From Geobacter sp. (lineage in GTDB: Bacteria; Desulfobacterota; Desulfuromonadia; Geobacterales; Geobacteraceae), in assembly GCA_003490025.1 (NCBI GenBank), contig DNJC01000088.1:1-52328 (forward strand): a DNA stretch of 52,328 bases. The letters run 5' to 3'. Position 1 is the stretch's first letter. Every line of letters begins with the position of its first letter. Under the pieces are notes generated by a model. It did no database searches and was not told the origin of the DNA. It was given only the letters and a program-made list of their open reading frames with translations. Below are positions 16,904 through 24,391 of this stretch, one piece after another. The position numbers were made by a program, and so were the translations under genes.

Positions 16904-17658
16904 GCCATCACATCATCGAGGTCGATCGCCTGCGCCACGTCTATCCCGACGGAACGGAGGCCCTTCGCGACATAAGCTTCAGCATCACCCACGGGGAGTC
17001 GGTGGCGGTCATCGGCGCCAACGGTGCGGGAAAATCGACGCTCCTGCTGCATTTGAACGGCCACCTCTCCCCCAGCTCCGGAGAGATCAGGATAGGGCAC
17101 GTCCCCATCGACAAGGCGACCCTTCCCAAGGTGAGACGCACCGTGGGGATGGTGTTCCAGGACCCGGACGACCAGCTCTTCATGCCCACAGTGTACGAGG
17201 ACGTCGCCTTCGGGCCGCTGAACCTGGGGATGAGCGGAGAGGAGCTGGAGAGATGCGTGAGCGGCGCCCTGCAGCGTGTGGAGGCGGAGCACCTGGCGCG
17301 GAAGGCCCCCTATCGCCTCTCGACCGGGGAAAAGAAACGGGTCGCCATCGCCACGGTCCTTTCCATGACCCCCGACATTCTGGTACTGGACGAGCCGACC
17401 AACGGCCTCGACCCGCATGCGCGGCGGCAGTTGATCACGCTCCTGAAGGAGTTCCACCACAGCAAGATCGTCACCAGCCACGACCTCGACATGGTGCTCG
17501 AGGTCTGCGAGCGGACCATAATCCTGAACGGCGGCGTGGTGAGGGCCGACGGTCCGACCGTCGATATCTTCCGGGACGATGCGCTGTTGAGGGAATGCCG
17601 GCTGGAGAAGCCGCTTTCGATGCAGGGGTGCCCGGTCTGCGGCGGTAAAGGAAAGTAG
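16900..17658 (+). CDS. cbiO: ECF transporter ATPase CbiO/NikO
   Basis: A 252-residue ABC ATPase that energises metal uptake. The start at 16900 is chosen for its ATGA overlap with the preceding gene. Walker A is GANGAGKSTLL, the Q loop follows in VFQDPDDQLF, typical of ECF ATPases, the signature is LSTGEKKR instead of LSGGQ, Walker B is ILVLDEPTNGLDP, and the switch histidine is in VTSHDLDM. The C-terminus ends with a Cys-x2-Cys pair (GCPVCGGKGK) that could bind metal. The operon is closed by a terminator at 17675-17702. Confidence 0.93.
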   Translation: MSHHIIEVDRLRHVYPDGTEALRDISFSITHGESVAVIGANGAGKSTLLLHLNGHLSPSSGEIRIGHVPIDKATLPKVRRTVGMVFQDPDDQLFMPTVYEDVAFGPLNLGMSGEELERCVSGALQRVEAEHLARKAPYRLSTGEKKRVAIATVLSMTPDILVLDEPTNGLDPHARRQLITLLKEFHHSKIVTSHDLDMVLEVCERTIILNGGVVRADGPTVDIFRDDALLRECRLEKPLSMQGCPVCGGKGK

Positions 17659-17674
17659 GGAAGGTGAAACGAAA

Positions 17675-17702
17675 AAAGGCCCCGGATCTCTTCGGGGCCT
17701 TT
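17675..17702. terminator. Bidirectional terminator between cbiO and csp
   Basis: A perfect 10-bp stem AAAGGCCCCG / CGGGGCCTTT with an eight-base loop. A-rich sequence on one side and T residues on the other make it usable from both converging genes. Confidence 0.8.
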
Positions 17703-17725
17703 CAATAAAGTTCTACGCTATGTGA

Positions 17726-17926
17726 TTAAATCCTGGTAACGTTAGCCGCCTGAAGACCTTTCGGTCCCTTCACGATTTCGAACGATACGCTGTCCCCTTC
17801 GGTGAGGGATTTGAAGCCGTCGCCGGTGATAGCGGAAAAGTGAACGAAGACGTCCTCGCCGTTTTCCTGCTCAAGAAAGCCAAACCCCTTGCTGTCGTTA
17901 AACCATTTCACAGTACCGTTTACCAT
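17726..17926 (-). CDS. Cold-shock protein
   Basis: A 66-residue CspA-family protein: an RNA/DNA-binding OB fold acting as RNA chaperone. RNP1 is seen in GFGFLEQENG (preceded by DSK) and RNP2 in DVFVHFSAI; the chain ends ANVTRI. The length is exactly typical. It is preceded by a leader of about 60 bases and a recognisable promoter. The gene converges with cbiO across a shared terminator. Confidence 0.96.
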   Translation of the reverse strand: MVNGTVKWFNDSKGFGFLEQENGEDVFVHFSAITGDGFKSLTEGDSVSFEIVKGPKGLQAANVTRI

Positions 17927-17990
17927 TTACTTACTTCTCCCATATTACTTCTTTTAGTTTTGTCCGTGGCAGATCCACCGACCCGGCGTC

Positions 17991-18019
17991 ACAATAATAG
18001 TTTGACCGGTAAAAGTCAA
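17991..18019 (-). promoter_or_regulatory. Promoter of the cold-shock gene
   Basis: On the minus strand TTGACT (18019-18014), a 17-base spacer and TATTGT (17996-17991). The same bases include an inverted repeat TTGAC-N8-GTCAA at 18002-18019 overlapping the -35 element, which might be an operator. Confidence 0.45.
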
Positions 18020-18144
18020 TCTTTATAATTTTAAATCGTACATAAACCTTTTTAATGTTTACGGTGCCCGGCATGCCCCTGTCCCGTTGACTTTGCGCAA
18101 GCGCTGTAGTAGCGTCGTCGCCAGTGGTGCAACAGGAGTGATAG

Positions 18145-18597
18145 ATGAAGATCTGGATAGATGCAGATGCCTGCCCGAGGGTGATCAAGGACATCATCTT
18201 CCGCGCCTCGGAGCGGTTGAAGGTTGAGGCCTGCCTGGTCGCGAACAGCGACCTCTCGAAGGCCCACACGCGCCTGATAACTTCGGTGCGGGTCAAGGAC
18301 GGGTTCGATATCGCCGACGACTACATTGCCGAAAACGCGCAGCCGTGCGACCTGGTGATCACGGCCGACATCCCGCTTGCGGCGCGCATCGTCGAGAAGG
18401 GGGGCGTGGCACTCGACCCGCGCGGGGAGCTTTACACCGAGGAGAACGTGGGAGAGCGGCTGTCGATGCGCAATCTCATGCAGCAGTTGCGCAGCGAGGG
18501 ACTGGCCCCGGGAGGGCCGGGGCAGTTCAGCCTCACGGACCGCCAGCGCTTCGCCTCGTCGCTGGACCGGTTGCTCACCAGGATGGTGCGGGGGTAA
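18145..18597 (+). CDS. YaiI/YqxD family protein (DUF188)
   Basis: A 150-residue cytoplasmic protein of the UPF0178/DUF188 family. The family has a PIN/NYN-like nuclease fold with conserved acidic residues: WIDADACPRVIKDI at the N-terminus, then DLVITADIPLAARIVEKG with the second Asp pair. The LDPRGELYTEENV stretch is also typical. AGGAG lies six bases before the ATG. It is divergent from the cold-shock gene. The molecular function is unproven; an RNase activity is inferred only from fold. Confidence 0.9.
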   Translation: MKIWIDADACPRVIKDIIFRASERLKVEACLVANSDLSKAHTRLITSVRVKDGFDIADDYIAENAQPCDLVITADIPLAARIVEKGGVALDPRGELYTEENVGERLSMRNLMQQLRSEGLAPGGPGQFSLTDRQRFASSLDRLLTRMVRG

Positions 18598-19004
18598 CCA
18601 AATCCCCCCCCTCCCCCCTTTTCCAAAGGGGGGAGACTTTTCATCGTTCCCACGCTGGAGCGTAGGAACCATAAAATTCTTCCTTTCCTTTTTGAGGCTG
18701 CGGCGGACACCTGTCATGCCCCGCCTCTTTCCTGTCTCGATGCAGCACATCCCTCCCTTTCTTATCTCATTGCTGTAGCCTCTCAATAGTTGTAAAATAT
18801 TGACCTCTGTTTCAACGCCTGACGCCGATTCAGGGCGGCGCAATGCCGCTCGCTACCGGTATCCGCCGTCAGTGAATGGCGCTACCGGTCTCTGCCACTT
18901 TTGGTTTTCTCCCTCAAAAATACTTTTGTATCAGGCAACAGCTCGTGTTAGTTTAGTAAAATAAGCTGCTGTTTCTAAACCAATCCAGAATTGCGTGGAA
19001 CTCA
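18598..19004. other. Intergenic region with repeats
   Basis: It contains a CCCCCCTTTTCCAAAGGGGG hairpin at about 18611-18632, commonly found as an intergenic repeat, directly followed by a family C palindrome (18646-18669). No gene is seen in the remainder; the last 70 bases are AT-richer and probably hold the promoter of the J-domain gene. Confidence 0.55.
18646..18669. repeat. REP-like palindrome, family C
   Basis: GTTCCCACGCTGGAGCGTAG followed by GAAC. The stem is GTTCCCACGCT/AGCGTAGGAAC. Related copies are at 24250-24273, 24284-24299 and 24351-24368. Confidence 0.8.
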
Positions 19005-20339
19005 ATGACAGCGCATTACCAGTCAAGGCTGCCTGAAGAAATCGAGCTGGAGCAAAAGCGCGCCGAGCTTGCTTCGCTGCGCGCGCGCCATGCCGCGGCC
19101 GTAGCCCGCTTGCACGAGTTGCGCGAGGAGATTGCCGGTTTCGAGCGAAACTACCAGGAGACCCTGGGACGGCGCATGGCGGAACTGGAGAGGATCGAGG
19201 CCGAGATAGCCAGGCTTTCGGGCTGCTACACCGCAGCGGAGCCTGCCGAGGAAGAGAAAGAAGAGGAGTTCGACACCAGGACCTACCGGAAAGGAAGGAG
19301 TTTCAGGGCCGACACCGGCACCGGCGCGAAGGGGCGGGTCTGGAAGTCGGATGAGCAGGACATCAAGGCGCTCTACCGGGAGGTCGCCAAGGCGATCCAC
19401 CCGGACCTCGCAGGCGACGGGCCGGGCTCTCATGTGCGCCACGAATTGATGCTGAAGGCCAACCGGGCCTATGCGGAGGAGGACACACGTACTCTTAGGG
19501 AGATCCTGCGCAACTGGAGGAAACACTTCCCCGGGCAGGCCGAGGCGAACGACATCGGCGCCGAGTTGTCCAGGGTCAAGCGGCAGATAGCGGTGGAAGC
19601 GCAGGCTTTGCGGGAGGTGGAGGAACAGGTCGAGCAGCTGAGGACGAGTTACGTCTGCCGGTTCAAGCTGCGCGTCGATGAAAGCTTAGCTGCGGGGAGC
19701 GACCTCTTCGCCGAAATGGTCTCCGCCGTCGACATGAACATAACCAGGGCCCTCAGGCGTCTTGCCGCGCTCCAGGAGGAGAAGGAGCGGCGGTCCGCCG
19801 GTCGGGGCACCAGCCATAAGCGGATCATCCGGTTTCCTTCCGATCTCCCTTGCGGAACCCTTTACCACCGCGACCTTAACTCGGCGAACTTCAGCCAGTG
19901 GAGGAAGTCGGGGCCCGCCATCGGCGACCTGCAGGTCTACGCGGACCAGGCGGTGCGCCTGGATATCAAGGAGCAGACCGAGGCGAAGCTGAAGCTGCTG
20001 CAGGATCTGCATGCCGACGACCTGCAGGCGCTGTACCTGTATCAGGCGTGTGACGCGGACCTCGACAACATCGTCCACCTGACCGGGCTGGAGGAACTTT
20101 ACCTGTGCGGCCGGGGGCTCACCGACGCGGCGCTTCTCTGCATCTCCTCCCTCACCAATCTGAAGAGGATCTATCTCTACCAGACTTCGGTCTCGGACCG
20201 CGGACTTCTCTATCTCCAGGGCATCCAGGGGCTGAAGGGGCTTACCAGCAGCGGCAACAGCATCACCGACGAGGGGCTTGCCGTCTTCCAGAAGGCCATC
20301 CCGGGGGTCAAGACCGTCAGCTTCAAGTGGAAAAGGTAG
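19005..20339 (+). CDS. J-domain and leucine-rich-repeat protein
   Basis: A 444-residue cytoplasmic protein. Residues of about 10-72 form a coiled coil (LEQKRAELASLRARHAAAV). Residues of about 115-172 form a J-like domain with the signature IKALYREVAKAIHPDLAGDG, the HPD motif being at 132-134, as needed to stimulate an Hsp70. A second coiled coil follows (about 185-265). The C-terminal third, from about 330, contains leucine-rich repeats: LHADDLQALYLYQACDADLD, LTGLEELYLCGRGLTDAALL and SLTNLKRIYLYQTSVSDRGL. This suggests a co-chaperone that selects clients through the LRR surface. It stands alone and ends before a bidirectional terminator. I know of no named protein with exactly this architecture. 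Confidence 0.8.
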   Translation: MTAHYQSRLPEEIELEQKRAELASLRARHAAAVARLHELREEIAGFERNYQETLGRRMAELERIEAEIARLSGCYTAAEPAEEEKEEEFDTRTYRKGRSFRADTGTGAKGRVWKSDEQDIKALYREVAKAIHPDLAGDGPGSHVRHELMLKANRAYAEEDTRTLREILRNWRKHFPGQAEANDIGAELSRVKRQIAVEAQALREVEEQVEQLRTSYVCRFKLRVDESLAAGSDLFAEMVSAVDMNITRALRRLAALQEEKERRSAGRGTSHKRIIRFPSDLPCGTLYHRDLNSANFSQWRKSGPAIGDLQVYADQAVRLDIKEQTEAKLKLLQDLHADDLQALYLYQACDADLDNIVHLTGLEELYLCGRGLTDAALLCISSLTNLKRIYLYQTSVSDRGLLYLQGIQGLKGLTSSGNSITDEGLAVFQKAIPGVKTVSFKWKR

Positions 20340-20387
20340 TAAAAACTTAAAAAAGCAGTTACGCGGAGTACGCGGAGTACGCCACCT

Positions 20388-20448
20388 GCAGGAGCGGCAT
20401 TCCTGCCGCGATCAACTGCTGCCATCGCGGCAGGAATGCCGCTCCTAC
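20388..20448. repeat. Inverted pair of family A palindromes
   Basis: GCAGGAGCGGCATTCCTGCC followed by GCGAT (20388-20412), and its inverse ATCGCGGCAGGAATGCCGCT followed by CCTAC (20424-20448), 11 bases apart. This is the paired arrangement typical of REP elements (BIME-like). It lies downstream of the J-domain gene. Confidence 0.9.
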
Positions 20449-20530
20449 AAGGGAAACTCCCGCGGCAATTGTTCAGATAGATAGGTTCCATGTGGACCGG
20501 GTCCAAGGATAGGGATGTCGAATAAATGAA

Positions 20531-20565
20531 AAAGGGGCTAACCGCTGTCGGTTGGCCCCTTTTTT
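20531..20565. terminator. Bidirectional terminator between J-domain gene and metC
   Basis: A 14-bp stem AAAGGGGCTAACCG paired with CGGTTGGCCCCTTT (one mismatch), a CTGT loop, flanked by A and T runs on either side, serving both converging genes. Confidence 0.88.
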
Positions 20566-20600
20566 CGTCTCGCGATCACCGGTTTCGGGTCAGCTTCTAC

Positions 20601-21737
20601 TTACCTGTGCAGGATCTTATCCATGTCCGCGATGAGGTCGTCCGGATCTTCAAGGCCGACGGAAAGGCGCACCAGCGTGTCCTTTATGCCGCGCGCCTCG
20701 CGCTCCGCCGGCGGCATCGCCGCGTGCGACATCTTGGCGGGATAGGAGAGGATGCTCTCCACCCCGCCGAGGCTCACCGCGAACGCGGAGAGTTTTACCC
20801 CCTCCAACAGCCTCTTGGTCAATTCATAACTGGACAGCTCGAAGGAAAGGACCGCGCCGGGACCGCTTGCCTGGGCGAGGTGCGTCTGGTAACCCGGGTG
20901 CTCGGGAAGGCCGGGGTAGTACACCTTCGCCACGTCGGGTTGCCCCTGCAGCCACGATACGATCTTCTTCGCGCTCGCCTGGTGCTCCTCCATGCGTACC
21001 TTCAGCGTCTTCAGGCCGCGCAGCACCAGCCAGCAGTCCTGGGGGCCGAGCACGGCGCCGAAGGCGTTCTGGATGAAGCGAAGCCTCTGCCCGATCTCGG
21101 CATCGCGGGCCACGGCAAAGCCGCAGATGACGTCGGAATGTCCATTGATGAACTTGGTCCCGCTGTGCAGCACGATGTCGCAGCCGAGTTCGAGCGGGCG
21201 CTGCAGGTACGGCGTCATGAAGGTGTTGTCCACTATGGTCAGGAGACCCTTTTCCCTGGCAAGGGCCGCCGCCGCGGGAAGATCGGTGATCTTGATGAGC
21301 GGGTTGGACGGGGTCTCGAGATAGAGCGCCTTCGTCTCGGGACGAATCGCCGCCGCTATGGCGGCCGTGTCGGTGGCGTCGACAAAGGTCGTCTGCAGAC
21401 CCCATCCCTTCAACAGGGTGGAGAGGAGCCTGAAGGTCCCGCCGTACACGTCCTCGCAGACCACCAGGTGATCGCCGGGAGCGAACATCAGGAAGGTCGA
21501 GGCGATGGCGGCCATCCCGGAGGCGAAGGCGAGCCCCGTCGCACCCTTTTCCAGCCCCGCCAGCGCCTCCTCCAGCGCCTCCCGGGTCGGGTTCCCCGAC
21601 CTGGCGTAGTCGTACCTGCCGAAATGGTCCATGGAATGCTGGGCGAAGGTCGAACTGAGATAGATGGGATGGCTCAGGGAGCCGTGTTCCGGGTCTATCG
21701 GGTTGCCGCCGTGTATCAGCTCGGTAGCGAATTTCAT
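20601..21737 (-). CDS. metC: Trans-sulfuration PLP enzyme, probable cystathionine beta-lyase
   Basis: A 378-residue enzyme of the Cys/Met metabolism PLP family (fold type I). The PLP lysine is Lys195 in HSGTKFINGHSD; the phosphate-binding and Tyr motifs are in RYDYARSGNPTREALEEALA and ASGMAAI. The N-terminal ISHP-like LSHPIYLSSTF and the closing LSVGLEDPDDLIADMDKIL are typical of the MetC/MetI group. In methionine synthesis it would split cystathionine to homocysteine; a cystathionine gamma-lyase role is possible. Its ATG overlaps the TGA of the preceding metI-like gene by four bases. Both genes lie under a SAM riboswitch, supporting the methionine pathway. Confidence 0.85.
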   Translation of the reverse strand: MKFATELIHGGNPIDPEHGSLSHPIYLSSTFAQHSMDHFGRYDYARSGNPTREALEEALAGLEKGATGLAFASGMAAIASTFLMFAPGDHLVVCEDVYGGTFRLLSTLLKGWGLQTTFVDATDTAAIAAAIRPETKALYLETPSNPLIKITDLPAAAALAREKGLLTIVDNTFMTPYLQRPLELGCDIVLHSGTKFINGHSDVICGFAVARDAEIGQRLRFIQNAFGAVLGPQDCWLVLRGLKTLKVRMEEHQASAKKIVSWLQGQPDVAKVYYPGLPEHPGYQTHLAQASGPGAVLSFELSSYELTKRLLEGVKLSAFAVSLGGVESILSYPAKMSHAAMPPAEREARGIKDTLVRLSVGLEDPDDLIADMDKILHR

Positions 21738-22882
21738 GCCTGGTCTCCTCCTTCAAAGGCCTGCGCCAGGTCGGCGATCAGGTCGTCCTTGTCCTCGATC
21801 CCCACCGAGAGGCGGAGCAGCAGGTGGTTTATGCCAAGGCGCTCCAGCGTCTCGGGTTCTATGTCCGCGTGGGTCTGCACCTGCGGGAAAGTGATCAGGC
21901 TCTCGACGCCGCCGAGGCTCTCGGCAAAGGAGATCAGGCGGGTCTTCATCAACAGCTGCTTCACCAGGCGCGGCTCGGTCACCTCGAAGGCGATCATGGC
22001 GCCGAAACCTTTGCCGCGGCTTTTCATCAGCTCGTGACCCGGGTGGTCGGGGAGGCCGGGATAATAGACCTTGCCGACCTGCGGGTGCTGCGCCAGCCAC
22101 CGGGCCAGCGCTTCGGCGTTTTCCTGCTGCCTGTCCAGGCGGATGGTGAGCGTCTTCATGCCGCGGATGGTGAGCCAGGAATCCTGCGGCCCGAGCACTG
22201 CCCCGGCGCCGTTCTGGTGGAAGTAGACCTGCTCGGCCAGGGCCGGATCCTTCACCGCGACCAGCCCGCAGACGGTGTCGTTGTGCCCCGCCAGGTACTT
22301 GCTGCCGGAATATATGGTGATGTCGGCGCCGAGGTCGAGGCAGCGCAGCAGGTACGGGGTGAGGAAGGTATTGTCGACGATGCAGAGAATCTCGCGCTCC
22401 TTGCAAAGCGCGGACAGCTGCTCCACGTCGGCCACCTTCAAGAGCGGGTTGGTGAGCGACTCCACGAAGAGGGCTTTGGTGTTCGGGCGGATCGCCTGGC
22501 GGACCAGCTCCACGTCGCTGGTGTCGACGTAGGTGAAGCTGAGGCCGAACTGCTGGAACAGCTTCTCGAAGAGACGGTAGCTCCCGCCGTAGAGGTCCTC
22601 GGTCACGACCAGGTGGTCGCCCTGGCGAAAGAGGAACATCAGGCTGGTGATGGCCGCCATTCCCGAGGCGTAGGCAAAGCCGCGACATCCGCCTTCCAGG
22701 AGCGCAAGCCCTTCCTCCAAAGCCTGGCGCGTCGGGTTTCCGGACCTGCTGTAGTCGTACCCCGTGCTCTGCCCGAGTCCCGGGTGGCGGAAGGTCGCCG
22801 TCTGGTAAATGGGCACCGTTACCGCGCCCGTCCTCGTCTCGCGCTGCAGGCCAATCTGGGCTGCGTTTGTTGCGATCTTCAT
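21734..22882 (-). CDS. metI: Trans-sulfuration PLP enzyme, probable cystathionine gamma-synthase
   Basis: A 382-residue PLP enzyme paralogous to the adjacent gene. The PLP lysine is Lys195 in YSGSKYLAGHNDTV, a form characteristic of cystathionine gamma-synthase / O-acetylhomoserine thiolyase of the MetI type. Other motifs are VPIYQTATFRHP, YDYSRSGNPTRQALEEGLAL and ASGMAAITS. It would join an activated homoserine to cysteine, making cystathionine, or to sulfide. GGAGG precedes the ATG. It is the first gene of a two-gene operon controlled by a SAM-I riboswitch, an arrangement like metIC of Bacillus. Assignment of synthase versus lyase between the two genes rests on motif resemblance and order. 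Confidence 0.85.
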   Translation of the reverse strand: MKIATNAAQIGLQRETRTGAVTVPIYQTATFRHPGLGQSTGYDYSRSGNPTRQALEEGLALLEGGCRGFAYASGMAAITSLMFLFRQGDHLVVTEDLYGGSYRLFEKLFQQFGLSFTYVDTSDVELVRQAIRPNTKALFVESLTNPLLKVADVEQLSALCKEREILCIVDNTFLTPYLLRCLDLGADITIYSGSKYLAGHNDTVCGLVAVKDPALAEQVYFHQNGAGAVLGPQDSWLTIRGMKTLTIRLDRQQENAEALARWLAQHPQVGKVYYPGLPDHPGHELMKSRGKGFGAMIAFEVTEPRLVKQLLMKTRLISFAESLGGVESLITFPQVQTHADIEPETLERLGINHLLLRLSVGIEDKDDLIADLAQAFEGGDQA

Positions 22883-22899
22883 TTTTTACCTCCAATAGG

Positions 22900-22933
22900 A
22901 AAAGTCCCCTTCCGGGGTCGGAAGGGGACTTTT
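22900..22933 (-). terminator. Expression-platform hairpin of the SAM riboswitch
   Basis: On the minus strand a 14-bp perfect stem AAAAGTCCCCTTCC / GGAAGGGGACTTTT with a six-base loop, ending in a run of four T. It sits between the aptamer and the metI ribosome binding site, where a SAM-induced terminator is expected. The short U run also allows a role in blocking translation. Confidence 0.8.
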
Positions 22934-22951
22934 CTTATGATGGTCCGCACT

Positions 22952-23058
22952 TCCTTATCTTTCGGAACGTTGTCGTTCCGCAGGATTTGGCACCTTCCCC
23001 CTGGGGGGAGGTTGCCGCGACGTCATCGGGCCAGTCCCTCGATCGCTCTAGATAAGTC
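22952..23058 (-). ncRNA. SAM-I (S-box) riboswitch
   Basis: Read on the minus strand the leader contains the S-box consensus in order: CTTATCTAGAGCGATCGAGG, GACTGGCCCGATGACGTCGC, GGCAACC, a variable stem CCCCCCAGGGGG, AAGGTGCCAAATCCTGC, a third stem GGAACGACAACGTTCC, and the closing GATAAGG that pairs with CTTATC to make P1. S-adenosylmethionine binding stabilises P1 and lets the downstream hairpin form, switching off the metI-metC genes. A strong promoter lies just upstream. Confidence 0.97.
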
Positions 23059-23103
23059 ATGCTATTCGGTTGTCAGGGCTACATCTTGAGTCAAGCGTCT
23101 AAA

Positions 23104-23132
23104 GTAATACTGGATCGCTGCGGTTCTGTCAA
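23104..23132 (-). promoter_or_regulatory. Promoter of the SAM riboswitch / metI-metC operon
   Basis: On the minus strand TTGACA (23132-23127), a 17-base spacer and TATTAC (23109-23104), giving a start near 23097, about 40 bases before the aptamer. Confidence 0.7.
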
Positions 23133-23474
23133 CCCGAAACTTGATGCTGCCGGTCGGCTATCCAATTTTAAATTCCAGCGCAGGTTCCCCGTCAACTGCG
23201 CTGACCAAGGGGTGCAAGGGTGATGCTTCCTTTGGCCGTCGTTACGGAAAAAACGTGGGCCGGACAGTGTCTGGGACGTGCGAAACTGAATCAAAAAGAG
23301 CTGTACCACGTTGACACCTGCTAACAACCTCATAACAGACTTCAGCTCATTCTGTACCGGAGTGACTGTCGCGCTGTCTTTGGCAACGTTGAGGCTATTG
23401 AGAAAGTTTGTTGACAAAGAAAATTAGTATGCCACTCTTTCAAAAGGTTATTACGATCTTCAAGGGGGAAATCA
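23133..23474. other. Intergenic region ahead of the MucR-type gene
   Basis: No gene is supported; short minus-strand frames overlap without ribosome binding sites. The 70 bases before 23475 are AT-richer and carry AAGGGGGAA at about 23462-23470 as ribosome binding site of the MucR-type gene. Confidence 0.5.
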
Positions 23475-24005
23475 ATGGCAACTTTAGTAGAGATCGCGGC
23501 CCAGATTGTAGCATCACACGCGTCGAGCACACCGATGACCTCAGATCAGCTTATATTCGAAATCGGCAAAGTGCATACCGCCCTGAAAAACCTGGAAGCC
23601 GGCGAGCCAATAGAGGGATCTGAGGAAATGAAGCCCTCTGTGTCAGTAAAGGACGCATTCAAAAAGGGCGAGGTTGTCTGCATGTTGTGCGGCAAGGGTG
23701 GATTCAAGACTCTCGCGCGTCATCTGAACACCGCTCACGGCATGAAGCCGGGCGAGTACAAGAAACAGTTCGGCATCCCGGGCAAGCAGCCGCTTGCGGC
23801 CAAGAGCTACTCCGAGGCAAGAAGAAGGATGGCCCTGGACCGCGGCCTCGCCGACAACCTGGCCAAGGCCAGGGGGGTGAGGATGGCCAACATAGAGGCC
23901 AAAAAGGCCGCTCCGGCGAAACCGGCGAAACCAACAAAACCGGCCAAGGCTGCCAAGCCGAAAGTCGCCAAGGAACCTAAGGCCGCCAAGGCCAAGGCAA
24001 CCTGA
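23475..24005 (+). CDS. MucR/Ros-type zinc-finger regulator
   Basis: A 176-residue DNA-binding protein. Residues of about 55-110 form the Ros/MucR zinc finger: CMLCGKGGFKTLARHLNTAH with Cys69, Cys72, His83 and His88, followed by the family motif HGMKPGEYKKQFGIP. The N-terminal helix (residues 1-40) is where family members oligomerise. The C-terminal 35 residues are a Lys/Ala/Pro-rich tail (KPAKPTKPAKAAKPKVAKEP), like histone H1 tails and AlgP, which probably adds non-specific DNA binding. MucR proteins act as global, H-NS-like repressors in alphaproteobacteria; a similar role here is inferred. Confidence 0.88.
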   Translation: MATLVEIAAQIVASHASSTPMTSDQLIFEIGKVHTALKNLEAGEPIEGSEEMKPSVSVKDAFKKGEVVCMLCGKGGFKTLARHLNTAHGMKPGEYKKQFGIPGKQPLAAKSYSEARRRMALDRGLADNLAKARGVRMANIEAKKAAPAKPAKPTKPAKAAKPKVAKEPKAAKAKAT

Positions 24006-24028
24006 CCGGCATGTTGACAGTTACAAGG

Positions 24029-24056
24029 AAGCCGTCCTGAAGAAGGGGCGGCTTTT
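24029..24056 (+). terminator. Terminator of the MucR-type gene
   Basis: AAGCCGTCC at 24029-24037 pairs imperfectly with GGGGCGGCTT at 24045-24054, followed by TTCTTG and TTTTT. It lies 24 bases after the stop codon. Confidence 0.6.
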
Positions 24057-24090
24057 CTTGTTTTTGAAAAGTCTCATCTCCTTGTTGCCA

Positions 24091-24210
24091 ATGAAGCAGG
24101 TTCGTGTGACAATGCGGCGCCTCGTTGAGGCGTTCCGGCCGCTCTACCTCCGGTTCGAGGAACCGGCGGAATTCGTAGAGAGGGCGCAGCGCGCCGTGGC
24201 GGAGCTTTGA
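24091..24210 (+). pseudogene. Short open frame, possibly a gene remnant
   Basis: A 39-codon open frame with natural-looking GC-rich composition encoding VRVTMRRLVEAFRPLYLRFE and EPAEFVERAQRAVAEL to a TGA. There is no clear ribosome binding site. The encoded piece resembles the C-terminal end of a larger soluble protein, but the parent family is not recognised. It could also be a small gene. Confidence 0.25.
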
Positions 24211-24249
24211 TCCGGGAAGGGCGATGGGGGATGGGTGTGCCTATTCATC

Positions 24250-24368
24250 GTTCCCACGCTCCAGCGTGGGAACGCAAAGGCCCTGACGCTCCAGCGTCAG
24301 TTATAGGCTGCTGTCTCTAGAACAGTCAGCAAAGAAAAAAGAAAAACCGGACGCTGGAGCGTAGGAAC
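24250..24368. repeat. Cluster of family C palindromes
   Basis: GTTCCCACGCTCCAGCGTGG followed by GAAC (24250-24273, perfect palindrome), TGACGCTCCAGCGTCA (24284-24299), and ACGCTGGAGCGTAGGAAC (24351-24368) form a cluster directly upstream of the MFS gene. The copy at 18646-18669 belongs to the same family. Confidence 0.88.
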
Positions 24369-24391
24369 AATACTTGAGAGGACGCATTGAA

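Noticed and set aside
24250..24368. Possible CRISPR or attC array
   Set aside because: The palindromes differ in length and spacing and belong to a dispersed repeat family; no cas or integrase gene is present.
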